From contig CALURT010000005.1 of NCBI GenBank assembly GCA_944323245.1, positions 54,997 through 118,996 on the forward strand: a stretch of 64,000 bases of DNA, written 5' to 3'. Positions within the stretch are counted from its first letter, which is position 1. The number at the start of each line of letters is the position of its first letter. The DNA is from an uncultured Bacteroidales bacterium. GTDB taxonomy: Bacteria; Bacteroidota; Bacteroidia; Bacteroidales; UBA932. Both the position numbers and the translations under genes were made by a program. The notes below the pieces were generated by a model, which saw only the letters and a program-made list of their open reading frames with translations, did not search any database and had not been told where the DNA came from. Positions 26,380-36,167 of this stretch are shown one piece after another.

Positions 26380-29300
26380 TCAAAACGAAAGGTTGACACC
26401 CACTACATACTGCCTCAGGTTCGGGTAGGTCGTCCCGCTGACTTCAGGGTCGATTCCCCTGTAACCGGTGAGGGTGAAGAGGTTTTCTCCCGAGATGTAG
26501 ATTCTGAGGCGGGAAACGTCGATTTTCTGAGTCCATTTTGCCGGCAGTGTGTAGCCGATCTGTATGTTTTTGAGTCTCATGTACGATTTGTCCTCTACCC
26601 AGAAATCGCTCGGCTGGTTGTTGATGGCGTTCGTCCTTGTGAGCAGTCTCGGGAAAGTGGCATCGGTCCTGCCGTCTCTCCATGCCCCTTCGGCTATTTC
26701 CTTGTTGATGGCTGAGCCGTGTGTGAGATAGCCCATGTTGAACCTGTCCATCCAAAGGACTTCCAGACCGGCAGTACCCTGCAGGAGAAGTGACAGGTCA
26801 AGCCCTTTCCAGTCAAAACCGAACTGCAGACCGAATACCCACGGCGGAGTGTTTCCGTTGCCGACTGCATAGCGGTCGTTTTCGTCGATTATGCCGTCAC
26901 CGTTGAGGTCCTTGTAAAGGAAGTCTCCTTTCTGAGGAGTGCCGTATGCTGCGAACGGGTTCTTTTTCTGTCCCGTGGCAGGATCGATCGGAGCATTGTT
27001 CTGCATCTGTTTCACAAGGAGCTCGTCATCGTAGGTCTGTATGATCCTGTCCACTGCAAGTACGTACTGGACGTTGATAGGGTATCCTTCCTTTATCATG
27101 TTCGCCCCGCTGATGGTGGCTTCGTCCCCCTTGTATTTGGTAACGATGTTTCTCGTCCACGATACGTTTCCTCCGATGAAATAATTGAAATCACCGACTC
27201 TGTCGCGCCATTTCAGGGAAACTTCGAATCCGCGGTTGTTTACGGCTGCGGCATTCTGCGTCGGTATGGCGGCATTTCCCACCAGGAGGGGCGCCGGCAG
27301 GTCTATCAGAATATTCCGGGTGTCCTTGTCGAAGAAATCCAATGTTCCGGTAAATCGCGAGTTGAAGAATGCGAAATCGACGCCGACGTTGGTCACGTAT
27401 GTGGTTTCCCAAGTAATGGCAGAGTTGGCAAGCGCCTGCTGGGCTACTCCCTGGGCCACATTGTTGCCAAGTACATAGTTGTCACTTGTATATACCGATT
27501 GCCATTCATAGTTTCCTACGGCATTGTTTCCGAGAGAACCCCACGATGCCCTTATTTTAAGCTGGTCTACCCAATCGGCGCTCTTCATGAAAGATTCTTC
27601 GCTTATCCTCCATCCCAATGAGAATGACGGGAATATTCCCCACCTTGTCTTGCCCGGTCTGAATCTTGACGAACCGTCCGAACGAAGATTGGCTTCAAAA
27701 AGATATTTGTCGTCCCATGAGAGGTTTATCCTTCCGAAGAAGGAGAGCATTGCCCAGTCGGACTTGTTCCCGTTTGCCACAGAGCTTCCGGTAGCACCGT
27801 TGATGACCGTAAGCCTGTCGTCAAGCAGGTCGTATTTCCTTGCATTGAACGAATGTTCAACATAACTTTCCGAACTTGTGCCGGCAAGGATGCCGAAATG
27901 GAGCTTGTCCGTGAAATCGGCGTTGTACCTGACGATGAGGTCGCCGAGGAAACGCTGGTTGTTGGCATTGGCGTTATAGACATAACTTTCGTCCGAATTG
28001 GCATATACGACGGTGTTTGTCCTGAAACTCCAAAGGTCCTCGAATTGAGGATATGCCTCTTCGATGGTGGTGGCGTATGAATAATTGAGCGAACCTTCCA
28101 CCGAAAGATTTTTCAGAATATCGATTTTCGCCGTGAAACGGGAATTTACGGAACGTTTGTTTATGTCTCCCTGTTCCTTGTTGATAAGGTACAGCGGACT
28201 GTGTATCTGAGCGTTTTCTTCAGGGTTTTCCACACCGCCGTACCGCCCGTCGGGTGACCTGTACGTCATACCCGGCATTCCTACAGCATCAAACATTCCG
28301 TTCATGTTTTTCGAGCCCATTTCAGCAGTTGAAACCCTTCCGCTGATGTTTGCTCCCAATGTGAGCCATTTCGTGACCTTGGCGCTGACATTGAGCCGGG
28401 CGTTGAACCTTTCGAAGGCGGAATTCTCGACGATTCCCGGATTGTTGAGATAACCGAGCGAGCCGTATACTGAAATCCTGTCGCTTCCGGCGGAGAATGA
28501 AAGATTGTGTTTGTGGCTTATTCCGGTCTTGAAGATTTCTTTTGTCCAGTCGGTATTCGGATACATCAGGGGATTGTCCTTATTGTTCCGCCACAGGGTT
28601 ATCATGTCCTGTGAATACTGCGGCTGTGCCGTCGGGTCGGTGTTGTACAATGCCTCGTTATAATAGTCCATATAGTCGGCATAGTCGTTTACCGTTTCTA
28701 TTACATTGGTAGGCCGTGCCACCGACATGTATCCGTCATAATTCACCCTGAATCTTCCTTCAGCCCCTTTCCTCGTAGTGATAAGCACTACGCCGTTGGC
28801 GGCACGCGAACCGTAAATGGCGGAGGATGAAGCATCCTTAAGGACGGATACTGATTCCACGTCCTGAGGATTGACACTGCCAATGTCTCCTTCCATCCCG
28901 TCTATGATGACAAGAGGGGAGGCATTGTTCAATGTGCCGCGGCCTCTGACAAGCAGGGTTGCCCCGTCGGCATCAGGACGTCCTGTAGCCTGGTTCACAT
29001 ATAGTCCGGCACTCAGACCTGACAGAGCGGATGAAAGGTTTGTCACAGGCCTTCCGTCGAGGACTTCATCCATGCCGACGGATGATACGGCGCCGGTCAT
29101 GTTGACCTGTTTTTGTACAGCGTAACCGACTACGACCGTTTCGTCGAGGACATTGATTGTCTCATTCATCTGAATGACATTGCCGTCGGCTTCACTTGCC
29201 GGCATTTCCATGTCGTCGAATCCGAGACATGTAATGACAAGTATGCTTTCAGGTGAAACTGTTATACTGAAAAGGCCTTCGGCGTCGGAAGATGTCCCGT

Positions 29301-29466
29301 TGGTGCTGCCTTTTTCCAAAATGAATACTCCGGGCAAAGGCTGTCCGGATCCGTCGGTGATTTTTCCGGAAATTTCCGAAGTCCTGTCTTCGGCTCCGAG
29401 AGCCGGCCGTGCCGTCAATACCAACGACAGCATGACGCACAGCAGTCCGATGATTTTTTTACTCAT
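26380..29466 (-). CDS. SusC/RagA-family TonB-dependent transporter
   Basis: This 1028-residue outer-membrane protein has a signal peptide (MSKKIIGLLCVMLSLVLTARPALG), a carboxypeptidase-like beta-sandwich (ISGKITDGSGQPLPGVFI, residues about 33-110), the TonB-box region ETVVVGYAVQKQVN, a plug domain with VESVSVLKDASSSAIYGSRAANGVVLITTRKG, and a beta-barrel ending in aromatic Phe (YVVGVNLSF). It imports oligosaccharides in partnership with the downstream SusD. It is the first gene of the minus-strand PUL operon and is divergent from the hybrid two-component regulator, its probable activator. Confidence 0.95.
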   Translation of the reverse strand: MSKKIIGLLCVMLSLVLTARPALGAEDRTSEISGKITDGSGQPLPGVFILEKGSTNGTSSDAEGLFSITVSPESILVITCLGFDDMEMPASEADGNVIQMNETINVLDETVVVGYAVQKQVNMTGAVSSVGMDEVLDGRPVTNLSSALSGLSAGLYVNQATGRPDADGATLLVRGRGTLNNASPLVIIDGMEGDIGSVNPQDVESVSVLKDASSSAIYGSRAANGVVLITTRKGAEGRFRVNYDGYMSVARPTNVIETVNDYADYMDYYNEALYNTDPTAQPQYSQDMITLWRNNKDNPLMYPNTDWTKEIFKTGISHKHNLSFSAGSDRISVYGSLGYLNNPGIVENSAFERFNARLNVSAKVTKWLTLGANISGRVSTAEMGSKNMNGMFDAVGMPGMTYRSPDGRYGGVENPEENAQIHSPLYLINKEQGDINKRSVNSRFTAKIDILKNLSVEGSLNYSYATTIEEAYPQFEDLWSFRTNTVVYANSDESYVYNANANNQRFLGDLIVRYNADFTDKLHFGILAGTSSESYVEHSFNARKYDLLDDRLTVINGATGSSVANGNKSDWAMLSFFGRINLSWDDKYLFEANLRSDGSSRFRPGKTRWGIFPSFSLGWRISEESFMKSADWVDQLKIRASWGSLGNNAVGNYEWQSVYTSDNYVLGNNVAQGVAQQALANSAITWETTYVTNVGVDFAFFNSRFTGTLDFFDKDTRNILIDLPAPLLVGNAAIPTQNAAAVNNRGFEVSLKWRDRVGDFNYFIGGNVSWTRNIVTKYKGDEATISGANMIKEGYPINVQYVLAVDRIIQTYDDELLVKQMQNNAPIDPATGQKKNPFAAYGTPQKGDFLYKDLNGDGIIDENDRYAVGNGNTPPWVFGLQFGFDWKGLDLSLLLQGTAGLEVLWMDRFNMGYLTHGSAINKEIAEGAWRDGRTDATFPRLLTRTNAINNQPSDFWVEDKSYMRLKNIQIGYTLPAKWTQKIDVSRLRIYISGENLFTLTGYRGIDPEVSGTTYPNLRQYVVGVNLSF

Positions 29467-29606
29467 AATTCATTACGGTTATTTGGTATCAGTGCTTTTG
29501 CAAATAAACTGTTTTTAATCATCTTCCATTGTATAAAAACAGATAGGAAATTGGGTAAAAATCTTCATAATTGTAATTGTGGAAAATTTTTACAGAACGA
29601 TTTGTC

Positions 29607-29614
29607 TATATTTG
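29607..29614 (+). promoter_or_regulatory. -7 promoter element for the hybrid two-component regulator
   Basis: TATATTTG matches TAnnTTTG and ends 26 nt before the chosen ATG at 29641. It supports the later start over the ATG at 29551, which lies upstream of this promoter. The 29467-29606 stretch is the shared control region with susC; no clear operator was recognised. Confidence 0.5.
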
Positions 29615-29640
29615 TTGACAGGAAAAACGGAAATTTCAGG

Positions 29641-32600
29641 ATGGAATCCTTATCGGTGAAAATATTTTTCCGGCTTATCGTCATTGCCGTATGCGCCGTG
29701 GTCCGCCCTCTGTCTCTGCAGTCTGCAGGATACGGGGAAGGGAACTTGAATTTTTATCATATCGGTATTGATGCCGGACTGTCCCAGATGCAGATAAACA
29801 GTCTGTATCAGGACGAATACGGGCTGTTGTGGATAGGAGCCCGGGACGGAGTGAAATATTACGACGGGAACAAGGTCACTCCCTTGTATTTCGGTAATCA
29901 GAAAAGCTGGATTCTCTCCAATTTCGTACCTACGATATGCGGAGACGGCAGCGGACACCTGTACATAAATGCCAATTACAGTATTATAAAGTATGATCTG
30001 AAAAGCGGAAGCCATGAGGAAATCTTTACCCAGGACAATACGAGGGTCCCACCCGCCATTGCATTTCACTATGGGGAAGATTATCTGTGGATAGGTCTGA
30101 AAGGGGATATTTTCCGTTACGGAGATGACGGGGAACTGTCATGGTTCGCTTCCATAGATGACGCCGACGCTGAAATATCCACACTTACGGTTTCCGACAG
30201 CTCAGTATGGGCGGGGACCAAAAGTTCCGGCCTGTGGAAAATAGACGTTGGCGGTGACAAGTCGGTCGTGCTGACGGATTGCAGCGAAATCGTCACTCTT
30301 TTCGAAGACAGCTCCGGGACCATCTGGTGCGGGACTCTGAACAGGGGGCTGTTCGGCATCGGAACAGACGGAAGTACGGTAAATTATACCGCCTCGGGAA
30401 AATTGCCGTTGGCCAATGACTTCGTGCGTGCGGTTTCCGAGGATGACGAAGGCAATTTGTGGATAGGAACGGCCGGAGGCCTCAATATCCTGAATGCAGG
30501 AAGCGGGGAAATGTCGTATTACGGCTTCGCAGAGAACGACAGGAACGCCTTGAGCAATCTGTCCATCTGGACAATCATGAAGGATGCCCAGGGGACAATG
30601 TGGATAGGAAGTTATTACGGAGGAATCGATTACTGCAATACCGGTTCCGACCGTTTTGCCTATTATGAATTCAGAAAGGAAAGCGGGAATGCCTACAGCC
30701 TGGTAAGCGATATGGCCAAGGACAGGGCCGGCAACCTTTGGATAGGCACGGAAGGGAACGGGTTGGTGAAACTCGATCCGTCGGGAACGGTGACCTTTGT
30801 CGATGCAGCTTTTTCGGCATATAACATCAAGGCTTTGAAATACAATCCGAAAGGAAACTATCTGTGGGTCGGGACACATCAGGGAGGCCTGTACAAATAC
30901 ATGATAGACAGCGGCAGATGCGAGCGTTACGTGGTAAATTCCACACAGATGACTGTCAGGTCCGAGTCTGTCCAGGATATGGAAATCAGCCGAGGTTACA
31001 TGTATCTCGGTACGTTGCAGGGTGTTTTCAGAATGAACCTCTCGACGGAAGAAATAGAACCTGTACCCGCACTCAACAGATATGTCTTCAGTGCCGACAG
31101 GATTCTCGTAAGCAGGTCTGACGGGAAAATATGGATTGCAGGCAATATCCTGTGCAATTATGACAGCAATACCGGCAAGGTGGAACTGTATGATGATGTC
31201 TTTACGGAATTTACAGGTTCTTCCGAGATTACTTCCACCTCTCTTTACGAGGATGCGGACGGCAGGATTTATGTCGGGACCCTCGGATTCGGAGTCCTGA
31301 GCCTCAATCCGTCTACCGGAGAAAAACAGGTTTACAATACATTGAACATGAACCTCGCAGGAGACTATATAGGGAGTATATGCGGGACCACGGACGACAA
31401 TCTTCTCATAGGTACGAATGCCGGACTGTCATGGATTGACAGGACTTCGGGTCGCAGCCTTGTCTTCAATGTCCAGAACGGCTTTCCGCTGCATTCCATG
31501 GTGCCCGGATGCATATCGGAAGGCACTGCGCCCGGAGACTTGGTAATAGGAGGAATCAACGGTATGGTAATGACATCCGAACATAAACTGTTGGAGAGGT
31601 ATCTTCCGTCGAAGCTGTTCTTTTCAGGCTTGTGGGTAAATAACCGGCGCGTGACTGCCGATGACGGCTCGGGCATTCTCAAGGAAAACCTGAGATTCGT
31701 GGACAGGATAGATCTGGCCCATGACCAGAACGACATCATGATAGAGCTCGGGCTCAACAATCCGGCATATCTGTCACAGCCGGTATGCAGATACCGTTTG
31801 GAAGGACTCAACAGGGAATGGATTTCACATTTTACCAATACTCCCATCACGTTTACGAATCTTCCTTACGGGAAGTACGAACTGACTGTAAAATATGATT
31901 CTGCAGCCTCGATGACGGAGCAGATTTCCATGCAAATACGCATAAGACCTCCGTTTTATGCGTCATGGTATGCTTTCGTGTTTTATTCGGTATTCATTGT
32001 CGGAATGGTAGTCTGGATATTCTACTTCTTCTACAGCAGGATAATGTTCAGGACTTCCATCGAAATGGAGAGAAACAACAAGGAGCAGATAGAAGCTGTC
32101 AACGCCTCGAAAATCAGGTTTTTCGGCAACATGTCCCATGAATTGCGCACCCCTCTCTCCCTGATGATCGGGCAGTTGGAAATATTCTTGGACAAGGAGA
32201 AAATAACTTCCGGCCAGAGGGAAAGATTGGAGGAAGTGCTTGACGATACCCGTAAGATGCGCTCATTGATAAACGAGCAGTTGGACATGCTCAAGCTCGA
32301 TCAGGGAGCGTTGAGAATGTCCATGGCGGAAGAGAACATAGTCCCGCTTGTCAGGAATGTATGTTCAAAATTCGGCAGCATGGCTGAAATCAAGAACATA
32401 TCGTTGGATTTCAGGACGGAGACGGAATGCTGCATGGTTGCCTACGATTCTGTACAGATGGGCCGTGTTTTCAACAATCTTCTGTCCAATGCAGTCAAAT
32501 ATACCGGCATAGGAGGTCATATCAGTGTAAGGATTTCATCTCCTGCAGACGGCAGAGTCTCCATTTCGGTGACGGACGACGGCATAGGTATTCCGGAAGA

Positions 32601-32829
32601 CATGACGGAAAAGATTTTCGACAGGTTCTTTCAGGTGGACAATGCCATAAACAAGGATATGGCATCCGTCGGCTCCGGCATAGGACTCTCATATACCAAA
32701 TCCATAGTCGAGGCACATTCCGGTACCGTTTCGGTGTCATCTAAGGTCGGCCATGGCAGCGTGTTCACCGTCAGCCTGCCGTGTGTGCCGAATAAACTGG
32801 AAATCCTACCCCCCCCCGACGGCTTCTGA
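29641..32829 (+). CDS. Hybrid two-component system regulator, sensor/kinase part (frameshifted at C9 tract)
   Basis: These 1062 residues make up most of a typical PUL regulator. It has a signal peptide (MESLSVKIFFRLIVIAVCAV), a periplasmic sensor of repeated propeller blades (DEYGLLWIGARDGVKYY, DDEGNLWIGTAGGLNIL, DRAGNLWIGTEGNGLVKL), a Y_Y_Y domain (YRLEGLNREWISHF), one transmembrane helix near residue 780, HisKA (NMSHELRTPLSLMIGQLEIF) and HATPase_c (FDRFFQVDNA, GSGIGLSYTKSIVEAHSG). The frame then ends early, six codons after the C run at 32809-32817. One base fewer there would join it to the receiver/AraC part in the next frame, giving 1324 residues, normal for the family. An earlier ATG at 29551 precedes the promoter and gives no signal peptide. 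Confidence 0.88.
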   Translation: MESLSVKIFFRLIVIAVCAVVRPLSLQSAGYGEGNLNFYHIGIDAGLSQMQINSLYQDEYGLLWIGARDGVKYYDGNKVTPLYFGNQKSWILSNFVPTICGDGSGHLYINANYSIIKYDLKSGSHEEIFTQDNTRVPPAIAFHYGEDYLWIGLKGDIFRYGDDGELSWFASIDDADAEISTLTVSDSSVWAGTKSSGLWKIDVGGDKSVVLTDCSEIVTLFEDSSGTIWCGTLNRGLFGIGTDGSTVNYTASGKLPLANDFVRAVSEDDEGNLWIGTAGGLNILNAGSGEMSYYGFAENDRNALSNLSIWTIMKDAQGTMWIGSYYGGIDYCNTGSDRFAYYEFRKESGNAYSLVSDMAKDRAGNLWIGTEGNGLVKLDPSGTVTFVDAAFSAYNIKALKYNPKGNYLWVGTHQGGLYKYMIDSGRCERYVVNSTQMTVRSESVQDMEISRGYMYLGTLQGVFRMNLSTEEIEPVPALNRYVFSADRILVSRSDGKIWIAGNILCNYDSNTGKVELYDDVFTEFTGSSEITSTSLYEDADGRIYVGTLGFGVLSLNPSTGEKQVYNTLNMNLAGDYIGSICGTTDDNLLIGTNAGLSWIDRTSGRSLVFNVQNGFPLHSMVPGCISEGTAPGDLVIGGINGMVMTSEHKLLERYLPSKLFFSGLWVNNRRVTADDGSGILKENLRFVDRIDLAHDQNDIMIELGLNNPAYLSQPVCRYRLEGLNREWISHFTNTPITFTNLPYGKYELTVKYDSAASMTEQISMQIRIRPPFYASWYAFVFYSVFIVGMVVWIFYFFYSRIMFRTSIEMERNNKEQIEAVNASKIRFFGNMSHELRTPLSLMIGQLEIFLDKEKITSGQRERLEEVLDDTRKMRSLINEQLDMLKLDQGALRMSMAEENIVPLVRNVCSKFGSMAEIKNISLDFRTETECCMVAYDSVQMGRVFNNLLSNAVKYTGIGGHISVRISSPADGRVSISVTDDGIGIPEDMTEKIFDRFFQVDNAINKDMASVGSGIGLSYTKSIVEAHSGTVSVSSKVGHGSVFTVSLPCVPNKLEILPPPDGF

Positions 32830-33616
32830 CGAGACTGGGAATCCGGCGGTATCCAAAAGGAAGAGCCGCCTCCTGATAGTCGAGGATGATCCGGCAGTGC
32901 GCAGGATGTTGGTCAGCATATTCGACGAACAGTATGATGTGTCTGAGGCTTCCAATGGGGAAGAAGGCATTGCCGCCGCCTCAAAGAAAATTCCGGATCT
33001 GATCATATCAGATGTCATGATGCCGGTGATGTCCGGTTATGATTTCTGCAGCAGGATAAAGTCCAATTTCGACACTTCCCATATTCCCGTGATACTGTTG
33101 ACCGCCCTCAGCGACGTGGACAACAATATAAAGGGGTTGGACTGCGGTGCCGACGACTACATTACCAAACCGTTCAACGTGAAACTTCTTGAGGCAAAAT
33201 GCCGTAATATCCTGTCGAACCGGGCTCTGATGCAGAAAAGATTCCTGAAGGAAGACGGTTTCTCTTCCGAACTCGTGGCCGGCAATGACGGAGACAGGGA
33301 GTTTCTTGACAACGTGGTGGCCCTGATTGAGAAATGTGCATTGGACGGCGAGGTCAGCGTGACCCTTATATGCGACAAATTGGCCATGAGCCACACCAAG
33401 CTGTTCAACAAGATAAAGGGAATTACCGGGCAGTCCCCGCAGCAGTTCATATATTCCGTAAAACTCAAATTGGCCGCCGAGATGCTGAGAAAGGATACTT
33501 CCATGAACATTTCCGAAATTTCCGACAAGCTCGGATTCAGTTCCATCAACTATTTCGGGAAATGTTTCAAGGCAATGTACGGGAAGTCGCCTTCGGCATA
33601 TCGGAAAGACCGCTGA
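32753..33616 (+). CDS. Hybrid two-component regulator, receiver and AraC-type DNA-binding part (second frame)
   Basis: This frame codes for the missing end of the upstream sensor kinase. A receiver domain (RLLIVEDDPAVRRML, phospho-acceptor Asp in LIISDVMMPVMSGYDF, Lys in DYITKPFNVK) is followed by an AraC-type double helix-turn-helix (SVTLICDKLAMSHTKLFNKIKG and ISEISDKLGFSSINYFGKCFKAMYGKSPSAYRK). The ATG at 32753 is the first in frame but lies inside the kinase coding region and is unlikely to be a real start; the domain is expected to be translated as a fusion after a change of frame at the C9 tract. If the shift is real and fixed, the regulator is inactive or works as two pieces. Confidence 0.75.
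   Translation: MAACSPSACRVCRINWKSYPPPTASDETGNPAVSKRKSRLLIVEDDPAVRRMLVSIFDEQYDVSEASNGEEGIAAASKKIPDLIISDVMMPVMSGYDFCSRIKSNFDTSHIPVILLTALSDVDNNIKGLDCGADDYITKPFNVKLLEAKCRNILSNRALMQKRFLKEDGFSSELVAGNDGDREFLDNVVALIEKCALDGEVSVTLICDKLAMSHTKLFNKIKGITGQSPQQFIYSVKLKLAAEMLRKDTSMNISEISDKLGFSSINYFGKCFKAMYGKSPSAYRKDR
32809..32817 (+). repeat. Homopolymeric C9 tract at the kinase/receiver junction
   Basis: Nine consecutive C lie between CTA and GACGG. In the upstream frame they read Pro-Pro-Pro and a stop follows. In the next frame they lead into the receiver domain. Eight C (or eleven) would restore one continuous regulator. Such tracts are prone to slippage in replication and also to sequencing error. Confidence 0.85.
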
Positions 33617-33739
33617 TTTTTCCAGGATTGACAGTAAAATGTTTATCGAAAATAAAGAAAATAATGAGAATCTGCCTTGTTTAGGGGGATTTTCCGGGAA
33701 ATTTTGTATATTTACAGAATAACATTAAAACTCAGTATT

Positions 33740-34105
33740 ATGGCATTGACAGAAAAGATGGAACTGCGGACAGTTACGGGTATTACCCAGGCTGATTTCA
33801 ACGCTATTTATTATTTCCTTCAGGGAGCGATTTATTGTTGGTGCAAGGCCAAACGTGAAGAATGGTTTACTGTTCAGGATCTCCTCGGAGGAGAAAATTT
33901 CTATTGGGAAGGCACTCCGCTCATAGCCTTGTACAGGAAGCACAAGGATACTTTGGGCAAGGATTGGGAAACTGCCGTGCAGGATGCCGGAAAAGATGCC
34001 GGAAAGATACTGAAACGTGTTATCCACGACGACAGAAGGGTCTTCGATTCCAAAAAGGAAGACGTTGTCAGGATGTACAGGTGGAACGCCGAAGCCTCCG
34101 AGTGA
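33740..34105 (+). CDS. Small conserved-looking protein of unknown function
   Basis: The 121-residue product from the ATG at 33740 is soluble with no signal peptide or membrane segment, rich in charged residues and tryptophan (YCWCKAKREEWFTVQDLLGG, ENFYWEGTPLIALYRKH, DAGKDAGKILKRVI). I do not recognise a family. The frame is open 21 codons further upstream, but that part is hydrophobic and AT-rich and covers the presumed promoter, so the later start is preferred. It stands alone between the PUL regulator and the convergent glycosyltransferase gene, with only 7 nt to the latter. Confidence 0.65.
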   Translation: MALTEKMELRTVTGITQADFNAIYYFLQGAIYCWCKAKREEWFTVQDLLGGENFYWEGTPLIALYRKHKDTLGKDWETAVQDAGKDAGKILKRVIHDDRRVFDSKKEDVVRMYRWNAEASE

Positions 34106-34112
34106 TTTAGCC

Positions 34113-34919
34113 TTAACGGCTTTGCCGCCAGGCTTTCAGGAATGTTCCGGTCCGGGACGGATGTTTGAACAGGATGTGAAGGAGGCGGTACAGCTGGCTC
34201 GGGAAATATCCTCCGGGAAAATTCCGTTTGAAAAATATGCGGGTCGACTTCTGCACCATGATTTCCCTGCCGAGGTCGTCCCATCTGTTCCTGCTGCTGC
34301 CGCCACCGAGATGGAAAATCGTTGACGGCAGGCTTTTTATTGCCAAAGAATGCTTCCGGCATTGCACGAAAAGGTCGAGATCTTCGGCATAGAGGAAATA
34401 ATCTTCGCACCACCCTCCGATTTTCCTGAAATTTTCAGCCGAAATGATGACCGATGCGCCTCTGTACCAATATTCCGCTTTCGGGGAATGGAGATCCCAC
34501 AGCAGGAGATTTCTGAAAGACGGCACCGGCATACGGTCGTTTTCGATGCTCCCGTCCCTGTTTACAAGAGTGTTGACGTACACCGCATCAGGGGAGGCGG
34601 CGGCTTCTGCGTAGTCCGCAGCCATTCCTGCCGGAATTTCCGTGTCCGGATTCAGAAAGTGCAGAATCCGGCCGGAAGCCGCCGCCGCCCCGATATTGTT
34701 CGCCTTGGCAAAGCCGAGATTTTCCTCATTCCGAATGAAGATGAAACGCCGGTCCTGTCGGAAATCCTCGCACAATGCCATTGAATTGTCGGTGGAGGCA
34801 TTGTCGACGACGATTGTTTCGTAGTCGGTTGTCAGATTGGAACGGATGCTTGCGAGGCAGTTCCTCAGCAGTTCCCGGGTGTTGTAATTGACAATTATTA
34901 TGGATACGGAAGTTGTCAT
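34113..34919 (-). CDS. Glycosyltransferase family 2, rhamnosyltransferase-like
   Basis: This 268-residue GT-A enzyme begins VSIIIVNYNTRELLRNCLASI, followed by VDNASTDNS and the nucleotide/metal site LNPDTEIP, then GGWCEDYFLYAEDLDLFVQCR. These match the GT2 group that includes rhamnosyltransferases of surface polysaccharides. There is no membrane helix, so it should act at the inner face of the membrane. Its start overlaps the stop of the upstream GT4 gene by 4 bp, so the pair forms one translational unit. Confidence 0.87.
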   Translation of the reverse strand: MTTSVSIIIVNYNTRELLRNCLASIRSNLTTDYETIVVDNASTDNSMALCEDFRQDRRFIFIRNEENLGFAKANNIGAAAASGRILHFLNPDTEIPAGMAADYAEAAASPDAVYVNTLVNRDGSIENDRMPVPSFRNLLLWDLHSPKAEYWYRGASVIISAENFRKIGGWCEDYFLYAEDLDLFVQCRKHSLAIKSLPSTIFHLGGGSSRNRWDDLGREIMVQKSTRIFFKRNFPGGYFPSQLYRLLHILFKHPSRTGTFLKAWRQSR

Positions 34920-36091
34920 GGCTTTTTCTTTTTTTCGGTCTCGCCGCAGCGGCTGTACAGGGGTGCGAGTTTCCGGTATTCCCCGAGCATGGTTGCGACA
35001 TTCGAGTGCCAGTCGTATCTTTCCTCGACCCGTTTCCTGCCTGCTGCGGCGAGCCTTTTCCGCATTTCCCCGTCTGAGGCAATGGAAACCATGGCTTCGG
35101 CGGCCTCCTGCCAGTTTTCCTTACGGACGATTATCCCGGCGCCGTCCTCGAGTATCTCCTTGAAACCTTCAGCATCAGAGGCGATTACGGGACAGCCGCA
35201 GGCCATTGCTTCAACGGCCGCTACGCCGAAACTTTCCTCTCTTGACAGGAATACCGCAGCGTCGATGTGCGAATATATTTCAGGCACTTTTTCGTGCGGG
35301 ACAGCTCCCGTGAAAACAGTGTCTTCGGCGATTCCGAGCTCCGATGCAAGACTTTTCAATTCCGATTCATCCTTACCCCTGCCGGCAATTATCAATTTCA
35401 ACCTTGCCTGGCTTCCGCCCGCCGTGTCCTGAAGCCGCCGTTTCGCTTCGGCAAATGCCCTCAGAAGAATGTCAATGCCGTATCTGCGGGACAGTGTCTT
35501 GACAGTGCCGAACGTAAAGCATGACGGATGTCTGTTTGCAGATTCCGGTCCTGAGTTGCGGTCCGGGGAGAATAGCTCCGTGTCTACTCCGAACGGCGTG
35601 ATGCCTATGTCTCCGCCGTAGTATTTTTTCGTTTCCTTTGCCATTGCCATGCTCGTGGAAAGGACCCTGTCGGCCTTGCCCAATGTGAATTTCACGGCAA
35701 GTCCATTTATTTTGGACTGTTTCGGAAATTCATATACGTCGCTGCCCCACACTGATATTATCAGCGGGTGGAAACCGGCCAACGCCGCAACCAATCCGTA
35801 ACTTGTGGCATAATGCGCATGTACGATGTCCGGTTTTTCCTTTTTTATCAGGCGTTTCAGCTCCCGGACTGCCTTGGAATGGCGGGCTATTGCCTTGAGG
35901 AACGGCTTTTTCCCACCTTGTTTATAGGAGAAAAGGTCGAAGACGTGCAGGATGACGCCCTTTCCGGAATAGAATCCGGTTTCTGCCGGAGTCAACGAAT
36001 AAAGCACGGTTTCCACACCGGCATCAGCCAATGCAGCCGCCCATCTTTTCGTATGTATGTTCCCGCCGTCGGCGACAATTAAAATTTTCAT
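34916..36091 (-). CDS. Glycosyltransferase family 4
   Basis: The protein (391 residues from the ATG at 36091) is a GT-B retaining glycosyltransferase. It opens KILIVADGGNIHTKRWAAALADAG and shows HAHYATSYGLVAA, a donor domain with LIIAGRGKDESELKSLA, and the GT4 motif EESFGVAAVEAMACGCPVIASDAEGFKEIL. The open frame continues 30 codons upstream through AT-rich sequence that is probably promoter. Together with the GT2 gene it may build a lipopolysaccharide, capsule or other glycan; acceptor and donor are unknown. It is divergent from ddh. Confidence 0.87.
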   Translation of the reverse strand: MKILIVADGGNIHTKRWAAALADAGVETVLYSLTPAETGFYSGKGVILHVFDLFSYKQGGKKPFLKAIARHSKAVRELKRLIKKEKPDIVHAHYATSYGLVAALAGFHPLIISVWGSDVYEFPKQSKINGLAVKFTLGKADRVLSTSMAMAKETKKYYGGDIGITPFGVDTELFSPDRNSGPESANRHPSCFTFGTVKTLSRRYGIDILLRAFAEAKRRLQDTAGGSQARLKLIIAGRGKDESELKSLASELGIAEDTVFTGAVPHEKVPEIYSHIDAAVFLSREESFGVAAVEAMACGCPVIASDAEGFKEILEDGAGIIVRKENWQEAAEAMVSIASDGEMRKRLAAAGRKRVEERYDWHSNVATMLGEYRKLAPLYSRCGETEKKKKP

Positions 36092-36167
36092 TTTTTTAAC
36101 AAAAATTTTCGCTAAGGTATGTATATTTTTTATAATTTCGACGCCGGAAAAATTAAAACGAACGATT

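Noticed and set aside
29551..29640. Upstream ATG as the start of the hybrid regulator
   Set aside because: It lies before the TAnnTTTG element and would put 30 non-signal residues ahead of a clear signal peptide.
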